From the NCBI GenBank assembly GCA_965243095.1, contig OZ251530.1, positions 1,550,001 to 1,614,000 on the forward strand: 64,000 bases of DNA, given 5' to 3'. The DNA is from VXYL01 sp965243095. Its GTDB lineage: Bacteria; Pseudomonadota; Gammaproteobacteria; Pseudomonadales; Azotimanducaceae. The notes below the pieces were generated by a model. The model was not told the DNA's origin. It saw nothing but the letters and a program-made list of their open reading frames with translations, and did not search any database. Of the stretch, positions 8,401 through 15,536 are shown in pieces; within the stretch, counting starts at the first letter, position 1, and each line of letters starts with the position of its first letter. The translations under genes and the position numbers were made by a program.

Positions 8401-10265
8401 AGCGGGTGGTGTCCGGCGGCCGTCACTACGTGCAAGTGCGCGGCGCCGACGAAGCGGCCACCGGCCGCTACACGCTTGCGGTTTCGGTTGAGCCGCTCGA
8501 ACCGCCTCCGCCGGACGATCACGGCGACACCGAAGACGCCGCAAGCCCGGTGCCAGTGGATTCCACCACAACCGCGGTGGTGGACCACGGCGACGACGAG
8601 GACGTCTTCCGCATTGAGGTGCCGGTGGCCGGTGTGCTGCGCGCCGAGACCACCGGCGACACGGACACCGTAGGGCGCCTGACGTCCGAAGCGGGCACGG
8701 TGCTGGCCAAGGACGACAACGGCGGCGCATTGCTGAACTTTCGCATCGATAGCTGGGTGCCGGCCGGCGCCTACTTCGTGGTCGTGAGCGGTTGGGAAGG
8801 CGCGACCGGCGCCTACACCTTGCGCACCACCTTCGCGCCCACCGAGACACGCGCCGACGAACACGCGCTGCCCCTCGTTTTCTCCGCTCGCCACGCGCCG
8901 GCGCGGGAGAGCTTGGTGCGCATCGTGAATCACTCCACCGAAGGCGGCACGGTGGGCATCCGCGCCATCGACGACCGCGGCGCGGTGCGCGGGCCGGTCA
9001 CGCTGGCGGTCGGGGCTGGTCACGCCGCGCATTTCGACTCCCACGACTTGGAGACGGGCAACGCGGCGAAGGGGCTGTTGTCCGGCGTGGGCGTCGGCGA
9101 AGGCGATTGGCGTTTGCGGCTGGCGACGAATTTGAACATCGAACCGCTCGCGTACGCCCGCGGCGCGGACGGCTTCCTCGCCGCCATGCACGACACCGTG
9201 CCGGCGACGGGATTGCGCCACAGCGTCCACACCTTCAACCCGGCCCGCAACGGCGAACGCGCGAGCCTGCTGCGGCTGATCAACGACGGCGGCGACGACG
9301 CGGAAGTGACCATCTCCGCCGTGGATGACCGGGGCACCGCAGCGCCGGGCGGCACCGTGGCGCTGACGCTTCCCTCGGGCGCGGCGCATACGCTCACCGC
9401 CCGTCAGTTGGAGCAGGGCGAGCCGCTGCTGCGCGGACAACTGGGCGCTGGCGCCGGCAAGTGGCGGCTGCTCGTCTCCGCCAATCGCCCCATCGTCGTG
9501 CAGAGCTTGGTGGAACGCGGCGACGGCGCGTGGACGAATCTCTCCGGCCGCCCGGCGAACGCCGCCGCGCTGCCGCTCCTGCTCTCCGGCTATCGCCTCC
9601 CGGCGAGCGGCTTCGCCCGCATCGTCAACGCGGGCGACCTCGCCGGCGAGGTGATCCTCCACGCCGTGGACGACGCCGGGCGCCGTTACGGCCCGATGGC
9701 GGTGCCTTTGGGCGCCCGCCAAGCCACGCACTTCAACACCGCGGACTTGGAGGAAGGCAATGCCGCCAAGGGATTGCCGGGCACCTCGCCCCCGGTGGGC
9801 GACTGGCGCTTGCAGCTAGATACCGAGCTCGACATCGCGCCGCTGGCGTTCGCACGCGGCCCGGACGGATTTCTGGCCGCCATGCACGATGTGGCGCCAA
9901 GCGCCGGGCGAACGCATCGGGTGCCCATCTTCCAGCCGGCGAGGATGAGCGACCCGGCCAGCGAGCTGCGGCTCGTGAACATGGGGGAGACCGACGCCGC
10001 CATCGCCATAACCGCGACGGACGATCGCGGCCAGCCGGCGCCGGGCGGCCCCGTTTCGCTGACCTTGGCGGCCGCCGAATCGCGCACCGTCACAGCGGGG
10101 GAGCTGGAAGCGGGCGGCGAACACATCACCGGGAGCTTGGGCGTTGGCGCCGGCAAATGGCGCCTTTCGGTGCAGACCGATGCGGACATTCAGGTGCTGA
10201 ACCTGCTGCGCGGCGCGGACGGCAGGTTGGCCAACCTATCCACTTCGACAGTGCCGGCGGAGTAG
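5439..10265 (+). CDS. Secreted zinc metalloprotease with repeated C-terminal domains
   Basis: A 1608-residue secreted protein. Residues 1-25 form a signal peptide (hydrophobic core, cleavage after ALA). The catalytic domain carries the extended zinc motif HEVGHNMGLHHD at about residues 324-335, the HExxHxxGxxH/D signature of metzincins (reprolysin-like). From about residue 449 to 1140 there are six repeats, each opening with DDHGD or a variant and containing DVDYFRIDL and GxYxLxV strands. These resemble pre-peptidase C-terminal (PPC) beta-sandwich domains. From about 1145 to the end come four further modules in an A-B-A-B pattern with RIVN, IRAIDDRG, GNAAKGL and FLAAMHD motifs. Start ATG 5439 follows GCGGGGGC. 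The protein probably degrades extracellular protein or modifies a host surface. No secretion partner is adjacent. Confidence 0.88.
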   Translation: MSMNRPVRAAVCAALGAFASSGALASERAGVVFHDVGARSGVFAPALEGPLVRQRLARADLGELGDVRAQVAEGVPTRMALNLWDGAEFEALIERTTRTSAGYSLSGKVLGSSRGAATMVVNGDVVVGNVWTPSALYDIRTADGVQVLREVDVAALPPLAAPRVREHPRGKARGVGQGRPKTTGEAVDDGSVVDLVVLWTAGAEKRAGGVANIQALIDLGVASANNAYARGGVDFRLSLVAAEQTDYPDLEGYRLTWENYRRLDSHAVTLGLVRNRYRADIVSVVMLMGFGGYANLMHELSPDFADEAYNFVHVDRVAYNTLAHEVGHNMGLHHDRYVSPVGGVFPYSHGYVNQRALRPGAARDSCWATIMAYLDQCAGAGHRLAVRIPYFSNPNQRYPGADGDPLGVDEGSAFLDARGPANAVASLNKARHVVANFRVGWGDRGGTTDYGDTAREAKTVLLGSMTRGLLEADDKDYFRIDVPRGGVLRVDTTGSTDTHGELTSADGQADFAGVADDNSGEGGNFLIEAQVKPGAYLIAVRGTDGARGDYRLRASLDWLREDRHGNSAAVATRVAAPSSTDGVLGVDDVDFFRIDLDEVAVLRVETSGSVDTYGKLAWLDGSAVLEDDDSGRDQNFRIETRLPPGAYVVEVRGFSPKPSAIGFTSPATGLYTLDVWFGPDGRTDDHGDGFATATTIAVPSMTAGELEPLDVDYFRIDLPSLGTIRAESVGETDTRGSLFRLGDYNFLDELVSNDDGGAARNFRIEETLGGGTYYLEVRGVRGATTGGYAVNVSFAPGEDDHGDTEEDATVVAVPIYKTGRFNAPFDVDYFRMALTETSSLDVKTSGLPTHFRSWIELRQENRIIAADDGHLAAAKLPAGVYFVAVRLAHDDLDSHYEFSASPDAMNYVLEFRAMPAVPDDHGDMHITATAVGVPSTTEGELEEPGDVDFFRVEPPAGRLRVSTSGTASTRVAFGANADSGEGENFDIERVVSGGRHYVQVRGADEAATGRYTLAVSVEPLEPPPPDDHGDTEDAASPVPVDSTTTAVVDHGDDEDVFRIEVPVAGVLRAETTGDTDTVGRLTSEAGTVLAKDDNGGALLNFRIDSWVPAGAYFVVVSGWEGATGAYTLRTTFAPTETRADEHALPLVFSARHAPARESLVRIVNHSTEGGTVGIRAIDDRGAVRGPVTLAVGAGHAAHFDSHDLETGNAAKGLLSGVGVGEGDWRLRLATNLNIEPLAYARGADGFLAAMHDTVPATGLRHSVHTFNPARNGERASLLRLINDGGDDAEVTISAVDDRGTAAPGGTVALTLPSGAAHTLTARQLEQGEPLLRGQLGAGAGKWRLLVSANRPIVVQSLVERGDGAWTNLSGRPANAAALPLLLSGYRLPASGFARIVNAGDLAGEVILHAVDDAGRRYGPMAVPLGARQATHFNTADLEEGNAAKGLPGTSPPVGDWRLQLDTELDIAPLAFARGPDGFLAAMHDVAPSAGRTHRVPIFQPARMSDPASELRLVNMGETDAAIAITATDDRGQPAPGGPVSLTLAAAESRTVTAGELEAGGEHITGSLGVGAGKWRLSVQTDADIQVLNLLRGADGRLANLSTSTVPAE

Positions 10266-10299
10266 GGATGCCGGCGCCGGTGGTCACGCACGGGGTGTT

Positions 10300-11637
10300 C
10301 TAGCGGGCGAACTCCAACGCCCGCCCGCGCACGCCCTCATTGAAGCGCCCGTTCTCGTAGGCGAGCTGGCCGCTGACGAACGTGTGCGTTACGCGGCCGC
10401 GGAAGGTGAAGCCGCGGAACGGCGTCCAGCCGCACTTCGAGTACACGGGCTCCTCGTCCACCGCCGTGACCGCCTGCGGGTTCACCACCACTAGGTCGGC
10501 CCAGTAGCCTTCGCGCACGAAGCCGCGCTCGGCCACCTCGAACCGCTGCGCCGGGGCGTGCGCGGTTTTCTGCACCACCCGCTCGATGGTGAGGTCGCCG
10601 GACTGCACGGCATCGACCAGCATCAGCAGCACATGCTGCGCCAGCGGCAGGCCGGCCGGGGCGGTGGTGTAGTTGCCGGCTTTCTCCGTTTTGGTGTGCG
10701 GCGCGTGGTCGGTGGCGATGATGTCGATGCGGTCGTCGCGCACCGCTTGGGCCAGCGCGGCTTGGTCGGCGCGCGTTTTGATCGCCGGATTGCACTTGAC
10801 GTAAGCGCCCAGCGGCGCGTACCAGGTGTCGTTGAAAAACAAGTGGTGAACGCACACTTCGGCGGTGATGCGCTTGCCGGCGAGCGGCCCGGGCGTGAAC
10901 AACGCCAGTTCGCGCGCCGTGGTGAGGTGCAGCATGTGCAGGCGGCTGCCGTGGCGTTGCGCCAATTCCACCGCGAGCGTGGAGGACTTGTGGCACGCCT
11001 CGGCGGAGCGGATGCGCGGATGCTCGCGCATGGGTATGGCGTCGCCGAAGCGCTCGCGGGCGCGGGCTTCGTTGGCGAGGATGGTGGGCGTGTCCTCGCA
11101 GTGCGTGGCGATCACCAGCGGGCTGCCGCGAAAGATGCCCTCCAAGGCGCGCTCGTCGTCCACCAGCATGTTGCCGGTGGACGCGCCCATGAACACCTTG
11201 ACGCCGCAGGCGAGGTGAACGTCCACGGACTTCACCGCTTCCAGATTGTCGTTGGTTGCGCCCAGGTAGAACGCGTAGTTCGCCATCGAACGCTCGGCGG
11301 CGCGGGCATGCTTGTCGCGCAGACGCGGCATGTCGATGGTCTGCGGAACGCAGTTCGGCATCTCCATGTAGCTGGTGATGCCCCCGGCCACCGCGGCGCG
11401 GGATTCGGTGGCGATGGTGCCCTTGTGCTCGAAGCCCGGCTCGCGGTAGTGCGCTTGATCGTCGATCATCCCGGGCAGCAGCCACGCGCCGGCCAAATCG
11501 ATCTCGCGAGCGCCCGGCAGCGCCCGGCCATTGCCCACGCGCTCGATGCGCCCGCCGCGGATGGCCACATCGGTCTCCACGCGACGCCCCTCGTTCACGA
11601 CGACAGCGTTGCGGAGCACGAAAGCGTCAGCGGACAT
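10300..11637 (-). CDS. pyrC: Dihydroorotase (class I), QxH variant
   Basis: A 445-residue amidohydrolase for the third step of pyrimidine synthesis (carbamoyl aspartate to dihydroorotate). Seen: the carbamylated-lysine region VKVFMGASTGNM, metal ligands in ATHCED and LHLTTA, the catalytic aspartate in IIATDHAPH, and a C-terminal WADLVVVNP segment. The usual DxHxHxR metal motif reads DDQAHYR here, so the first histidine is glutamine. As recalled, that variant is usual in Bacteroidetes dihydroorotases (DDQVHFR) and less so in gammaproteobacteria, which hints at transfer. The start at 11637 opens directly into the beta-strand domain. It converges on the metalloprotease gene with a 34-bp gap. A decayed partial copy lies upstream at 12448-12558. 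Confidence 0.85.
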   Translation of the reverse strand: MSADAFVLRNAVVVNEGRRVETDVAIRGGRIERVGNGRALPGAREIDLAGAWLLPGMIDDQAHYREPGFEHKGTIATESRAAVAGGITSYMEMPNCVPQTIDMPRLRDKHARAAERSMANYAFYLGATNDNLEAVKSVDVHLACGVKVFMGASTGNMLVDDERALEGIFRGSPLVIATHCEDTPTILANEARARERFGDAIPMREHPRIRSAEACHKSSTLAVELAQRHGSRLHMLHLTTARELALFTPGPLAGKRITAEVCVHHLFFNDTWYAPLGAYVKCNPAIKTRADQAALAQAVRDDRIDIIATDHAPHTKTEKAGNYTTAPAGLPLAQHVLLMLVDAVQSGDLTIERVVQKTAHAPAQRFEVAERGFVREGYWADLVVVNPQAVTAVDEEPVYSKCGWTPFRGFTFRGRVTHTFVSGQLAYENGRFNEGVRGRALEFAR

Positions 11638-11726
11638 GCCAGCTAACTCAGACTACACACGACCAGAGAACCAAGGCGGCGAAACGCGACGTTGTTGTTT
11701 TGACGTGCCCATTGGCGTGGATCTTA

Positions 11727-12121
11727 TCAGTTGTCTTGCCATAGACGCCAAACGCCGTAGGTGTCGAACGCCTTTTCGATGGAAACGAGCGCGAGACCAC
11801 GGGCCAGTGCTTGCGCGATGAGCATCCGGTCGAAAGGGTCTCGATGTGGCCCGGGAAGCCTGCCCGCCCGCGCAGCGTCGTCAACCGAGATTGGCAGCTC
11901 CTCAAAGCCCTGCGCCGCGATGGCGCCTGCCACGTCTTCCGCCACTGCTGCTGCCTCTCGCAGTTTGCCAAGCGGTGCTTAGTGGTGATCTCCCATGCTG
12001 TGGCCGCGCTGATGATGACGTCGTTGTTCGCGTCTTGAATCGCACCACGGGGCGCCGCCGGCAACCGTGTATTCCCCTCCAGCCACCAGAGGAAGGCGTG
12101 CGTGTCCAGCAGCAACCTCAT
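11727..12121 (-). pseudogene. vapC: VapC-type PIN-domain toxin, frameshifted
   Basis: The N-terminal part (MRLLLDTHAFLWWLEG...SAATAWEITTKHR) and the C-terminal part (LREAAAVAEDVAG... then HRDPFDRMLIAQAL) are in different frames. A one-base loss around 11977-11980 would explain the break: adding one C gives KHRLGKLREAA, the sequence expected in this family. The acidic PIN residues (Asp6, the Glu of AWEI, the Asp of DPFD) are otherwise present, so the damage looks recent. VapC toxins are RNases that cut tRNA or other RNA. It follows the antitoxin gene by 3 bp, the normal order for phd/vapC modules. Confidence 0.75.
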
Positions 12122-12124
12122 CGC

Positions 12125-12361
12125 CTATGCGCGGCCTTCCCAAAGCGCCAACTCCTCCGCCGGCAACGGCTCAAGGACACTGTCGTCAACGACGATCTTC
12201 CCCTTCATGGCACCGAAACGCCGCCTGCCCTTGGGTTCGCAGGCGATCAGCCGCGCAACTGGCTTGCCGCGACGGGCGATGACTACCTCCTCGCCAGCTT
12301 GCGCTTGCGCCAGCAGGCGCGAGAGGTGGGTTTTGGCTTGGTGGACGTTGACTGTCGGCAT
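12125..12361 (-). CDS. Phd/YefM-family antitoxin
   Basis: About 78 residues from MPTVNVHQAKTHLSRLLAQA, the N-terminal DNA-binding fold of Phd/YefM antitoxins, followed by EEVVIARRGKPVARLI, typical of the family. The C-terminus (LPAEELALWEGRA) would be the toxin-wrapping tail. The start is chosen at 12361 by similarity. An ATG two codons upstream (12367) or a TTG at 12391 is also possible. It pairs with the frameshifted vapC directly downstream and would normally repress its own operon. With the toxin broken, it may be on the way out. Confidence 0.8.
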   Translation of the reverse strand: MPTVNVHQAKTHLSRLLAQAQAGEEVVIARRGKPVARLIACEPKGRRRFGAMKGKIVVDDSVLEPLPAEELALWEGRA

Positions 12362-12447
12362 GTGCATGTTCAGACCGATGGACTTGGCCAAGAGGTTAGT
12401 CCACTTCCGTTCCTCACGTCAACCGCCTTTTAGCTAGCTTGCGCACG

Positions 12448-12558
12448 GCCCGGCAGCAGCCCAGCCCGGCCAAAGTCGATCTCGCGTGCGCCCGGCGGTG
12501 TGCGGTCATTGCCACGCCGATGCGCCCGCCACGGATGGCTACATCCGCCTCGACCGGA
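12448..12558 (-). pseudogene. Decayed N-terminal fragment of a second dihydroorotase
   Basis: This 110-bp stretch aligns with the start of pyrC at 11472-11582. The translation PVEADVAIRGGRIG parallels VETDVAIRGGRIER, and LAGLGCC parallels LAGAWLLPG after small indels. No open frame survives. It lies upstream of the antitoxin, so the toxin-antitoxin pair is bracketed by pyrC and a pyrC fragment. Confidence 0.65.
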
Positions 12559-12566
12559 GGAGGGAA

Positions 12567-13934
12567 TCACGCTGAATGTTCACGGGTAAGCAGATCCTCC
12601 ATCCCGTCCTTCGCCAGGGCGTTTCGGATCAACTCCACCGACCATGGCTCGGCCAGTTGCTTGCAGCGCACGTCCTCCGCTAGCTGGTCAACCGAACAAA
12701 AGCTCCCGCTCAGCGATGTGCCGCTCTTCTCGAAGAACTCGGACCTGCTGAGCACGGCGGATACGTCGTTCGTGTTCGCCCGCCACTCATAGGCTATGCC
12801 GACATGCCTTGACGTGCTCTCGCCGTTTCCGAAGTAAACCGACCCAAGCAAACGCAACGCGGATGGCGCCACTTGCAGCCGCAACTCCTCTTCAAGTTCC
12901 CTTACCGCACAGTGCAGCAGCGGATCGCCGTTTACGGCGTCTTCGCAGCGGACGTGTCCACCAGCCCAGATGACGATCTTCTCGTGCAGCGGATTGTCCG
13001 GGGACTTCTCGCGACGGCGCAGACGCAACACATCGCCGTCGGCGTTTCGCACCACGACGATAGGCAGTGCTTGAACCACGGTGTTGTCTTTCTCCACTTC
13101 GTTTCTCGGCCGATAGCTGCCGCCAACTTGGAATTTGCTTACAAGAGCCGCAGCCTGGGCTTTGTCGATGAAACAACGACCGACAAACAACCCCGTCACT
13201 TCGGGCTTGGGGCAGGACAATATGCTCTCTTCCACATGCCCTTCCGCAAGCGCCAATATGGTCTCCACAACCACCTCCGCGGTGCGCGTGGGATTGTCTT
13301 TGGTTTCACCAACAGATGTGTTGACGGGAAACAGCCGAAACTCCCGCCCCAACTGTTCTATACACTGTTCGTTGACATCCTTGATCTTCTCCAGAATGTG
13401 CGGATTCATTATCGAGCCTTCTGCGCCTTCGACCGGCAGCAGGCCCTTTTCTCGATCCATCGAGTCTTGGGGAGACGCCAACATGACGAAGACGGCCGAT
13501 ATTCGCTTTCGCCAGTCGTCCATAGTGAGGAAGCGTTGTATCAGTTTCCGATCTTCCGCCCGAATCCTAGATATCTGCTCCATCATCGTCATCCAACAGA
13601 TGGAGTCGAAAAGGCCCCTATCGAGAAACAGGATGTGGGGATCATCCGGCCTCGGTGGGTTCTGCGTCTTTTCCAACACCTGCGCCAGCGTGGTGCAGGC
13701 CGTCCAGACGTTGAAGTTGGCGTGTTTTTTGTCGCGGATAGGGCAGACCGACGCACGCTCCACAACCACGTCGGTGCGGAAGCCGCACCGTTTGAGAAAG
13801 GTCTGCACATGAGAGAGAATGGTCGTCTTGCCGGCTTTGGGAACGCCGGCGAACTCGACGACCAACGGCTTGCGGGCCTTCTCCGTGAACAGCTTGGCCG
13901 CCCGGTCGGCGCGGGCTTGAAGGTCGGTACGCAA
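12567..13934 (-). CDS. P-loop kinase fused to a Nudix-like domain
   Basis: A 455-residue two-domain protein. The N-terminal half has a Walker A motif GVPKAGKTT near residue 30 and FLDRGLFDSICW, the DRG/D pattern of deoxynucleoside or thymidylate kinase-like P-loop enzymes. The C-terminal half has a Nudix-type box: GGHVRCED, an insertion of six residues relative to the consensus, then AVRELEEEL. The RExxEE catalytic glutamates are present, but the usual glycine is arginine. A TTG start at 13934 is chosen because GGAAGGAG lies 8 bases upstream. Longer in-frame starts up to 14087 have no binding site. The function is unknown. Linking a nucleotide kinase to a nucleoside-diphosphate hydrolase suggests nucleotide sensing, sanitation or defence. 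Confidence 0.65.
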   Translation of the reverse strand: MRTDLQARADRAAKLFTEKARKPLVVEFAGVPKAGKTTILSHVQTFLKRCGFRTDVVVERASVCPIRDKKHANFNVWTACTTLAQVLEKTQNPPRPDDPHILFLDRGLFDSICWMTMMEQISRIRAEDRKLIQRFLTMDDWRKRISAVFVMLASPQDSMDREKGLLPVEGAEGSIMNPHILEKIKDVNEQCIEQLGREFRLFPVNTSVGETKDNPTRTAEVVVETILALAEGHVEESILSCPKPEVTGLFVGRCFIDKAQAAALVSKFQVGGSYRPRNEVEKDNTVVQALPIVVVRNADGDVLRLRRREKSPDNPLHEKIVIWAGGHVRCEDAVNGDPLLHCAVRELEEELRLQVAPSALRLLGSVYFGNGESTSRHVGIAYEWRANTNDVSAVLSRSEFFEKSGTSLSGSFCSVDQLAEDVRCKQLAEPWSVELIRNALAKDGMEDLLTREHSA

Positions 13935-14141
13935 GATAGTAACTCCTTCCGCTTGATGCGGAGTGGCAGGCGACGCGACCGTCGCGCAGCCCAACGAGGT
14001 TCGAGGAATGTGGAAGCCTACTGTGGCTGCCGCGGGCAAGTCAAGGGCAGGCGGCGAGCCTTGGCCCAAGCCAAGAGGGGAAGCCAAGCACGTCCGCCCG
14101 CCTTGCCGTGGACAGCCTGCCCAGCGGGGGATGGGCGAGCG

Positions 14142-15497
14142 TCAGAGTGGTTGGAAGCCGCCCGTCTCGGCGTGGCCGGCGGGGACGTAACGGGGCCCGT
14201 CGGCGTCCACGTGGACGAAGGGCAGCGGGAAGCCCACGGTGTCCACCAGGCAGCGGTTCACGTCGTCCGCGGCAATGCGCATGTCCGGCTGGGCGTCGGG
14301 CCGCAGGTTGGCCACGCGGAACACGTCCACCACCTCCGCCGTGCCGCCGCCCGCGCCGTCGCCGGGCGGAACCGCGCGGCGCAGCAGCAAGACGCCGTGC
14401 GCGATGCGCGCGCTGTGCGCCTGTCCCACGTCCCCCACGGTGGCGTCCGGCGCCAAGACGCTGCCGAGCCGCGCCAACTCGGCAGGCTTGTCGCCCCGCA
14501 CCGGAAACGACAGCGCCTGTTCGCCAGTGTGAGCGTTCAACACCACCAGGTTCCAACCGAACAGGCCCAGCCACGCCCCGTCGTCGGAGAGGAACATGCG
14601 CGCGGTGGCGGGGGCCAAGGCGAGGTTGCGCCACCAAGCGTCCACCATGCGCTCGTCGCCTTTGGCGCCCCAGTTGATCACGCTCTTGTCCACGTAGTGC
14701 TCGTGAGGCCACTTCTCCAACTTGAAGACGTGCGCGTCGGACTCCAAAAGAAGGACCTGCGGTTTGCTGAAGCGCACCATGCGCGTTTTGCCTTGCGCCG
14801 TTCGGATGACGTGCGCGTTGTCGTCGCCGTCGCCCGGTGTGCGCTGCGTGAAGACGATCTGGCCGCCCGCCCGCGCGTACGCCGCCGTGTGCGACAGGCC
14901 CTCGCGGGTGTCGCGCAGCCAAAACGCCTCGAACGCGCGCCGCCTGCCGGTGGCGGTGTCGTGCCGCTCAACCTCGCGCGGCCGCTGCGCGTTCCGCCGC
15001 ATCAGGAACCACTCGGCGCCATCGGGCGAGAGGCCGAAATCCGCCACGCCGTGCTCGTCCGCCAACACATCGCCATCCAAGAACACCTTGAGGCGAGCGT
15101 GATCGCCGCCGCCGAACGCCGCGGCCAATGCGCCGTCGCCCCGCCGGCCGAGCAGCGCCCGCTCGGCCGGGAACCCCAGTGCGCCGGCGAACACCGGCCC
15201 CGATCCGTCCAGCACCACGAAGCGCGCGCCGGCGTCGGCCGTCACCATCGCCGTCGCGGCATCCCGCGCCGCGCCGCCGCCGCGATGGAGCCGGCAGCGT
15301 CTATCGTCCAGCAAGGTTTCGGTGTCCACGCGCACGTCGTCGAAAGTGGCAGTCGGCGGTCGCGTTGGTCTGGCCTCCGCGCCTTTGCTCGGCGCGTCCG
15401 GCCGCGACGTGGGCCAAAGCCAAACCGCGCACGCAACGCCGACGACCACCGCAACGGCGGCCAAGCACACGCTCCTCAAAGGGTCGGTACGCCGCAT
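14142..15497 (-). CDS. Membrane-anchored periplasmic protein of unknown function
   Basis: A 451-residue protein with one N-terminal membrane segment (about residues 9-28, LAAVAVVVGVACAVWLW) and an otherwise soluble, beta-rich body with repeated short segments such as FLSDDGAWLGLFGWNLVVL and FVVLDGSGPVFAG. This could be a beta-propeller, but no catalytic motif is seen. I do not recognise the family. It lies 39 bp downstream of the gene at 15537-16985, which also has a single membrane anchor, so the two are probably one transcription unit and may act together in the envelope. The intergenic stretch 13935-14141 beyond it shows no gene. Confidence 0.6.
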   Translation of the reverse strand: MRRTDPLRSVCLAAVAVVVGVACAVWLWPTSRPDAPSKGAEARPTRPPTATFDDVRVDTETLLDDRRCRLHRGGGAARDAATAMVTADAGARFVVLDGSGPVFAGALGFPAERALLGRRGDGALAAAFGGGDHARLKVFLDGDVLADEHGVADFGLSPDGAEWFLMRRNAQRPREVERHDTATGRRRAFEAFWLRDTREGLSHTAAYARAGGQIVFTQRTPGDGDDNAHVIRTAQGKTRMVRFSKPQVLLLESDAHVFKLEKWPHEHYVDKSVINWGAKGDERMVDAWWRNLALAPATARMFLSDDGAWLGLFGWNLVVLNAHTGEQALSFPVRGDKPAELARLGSVLAPDATVGDVGQAHSARIAHGVLLLRRAVPPGDGAGGGTAEVVDVFRVANLRPDAQPDMRIAADDVNRCLVDTVGFPLPFVHVDADGPRYVPAGHAETGGFQPL

Positions 15498-15536
15498 GGT
15501 TGTTGCCGCACCGGCACCCCGCCGCAGGCGACCGCC

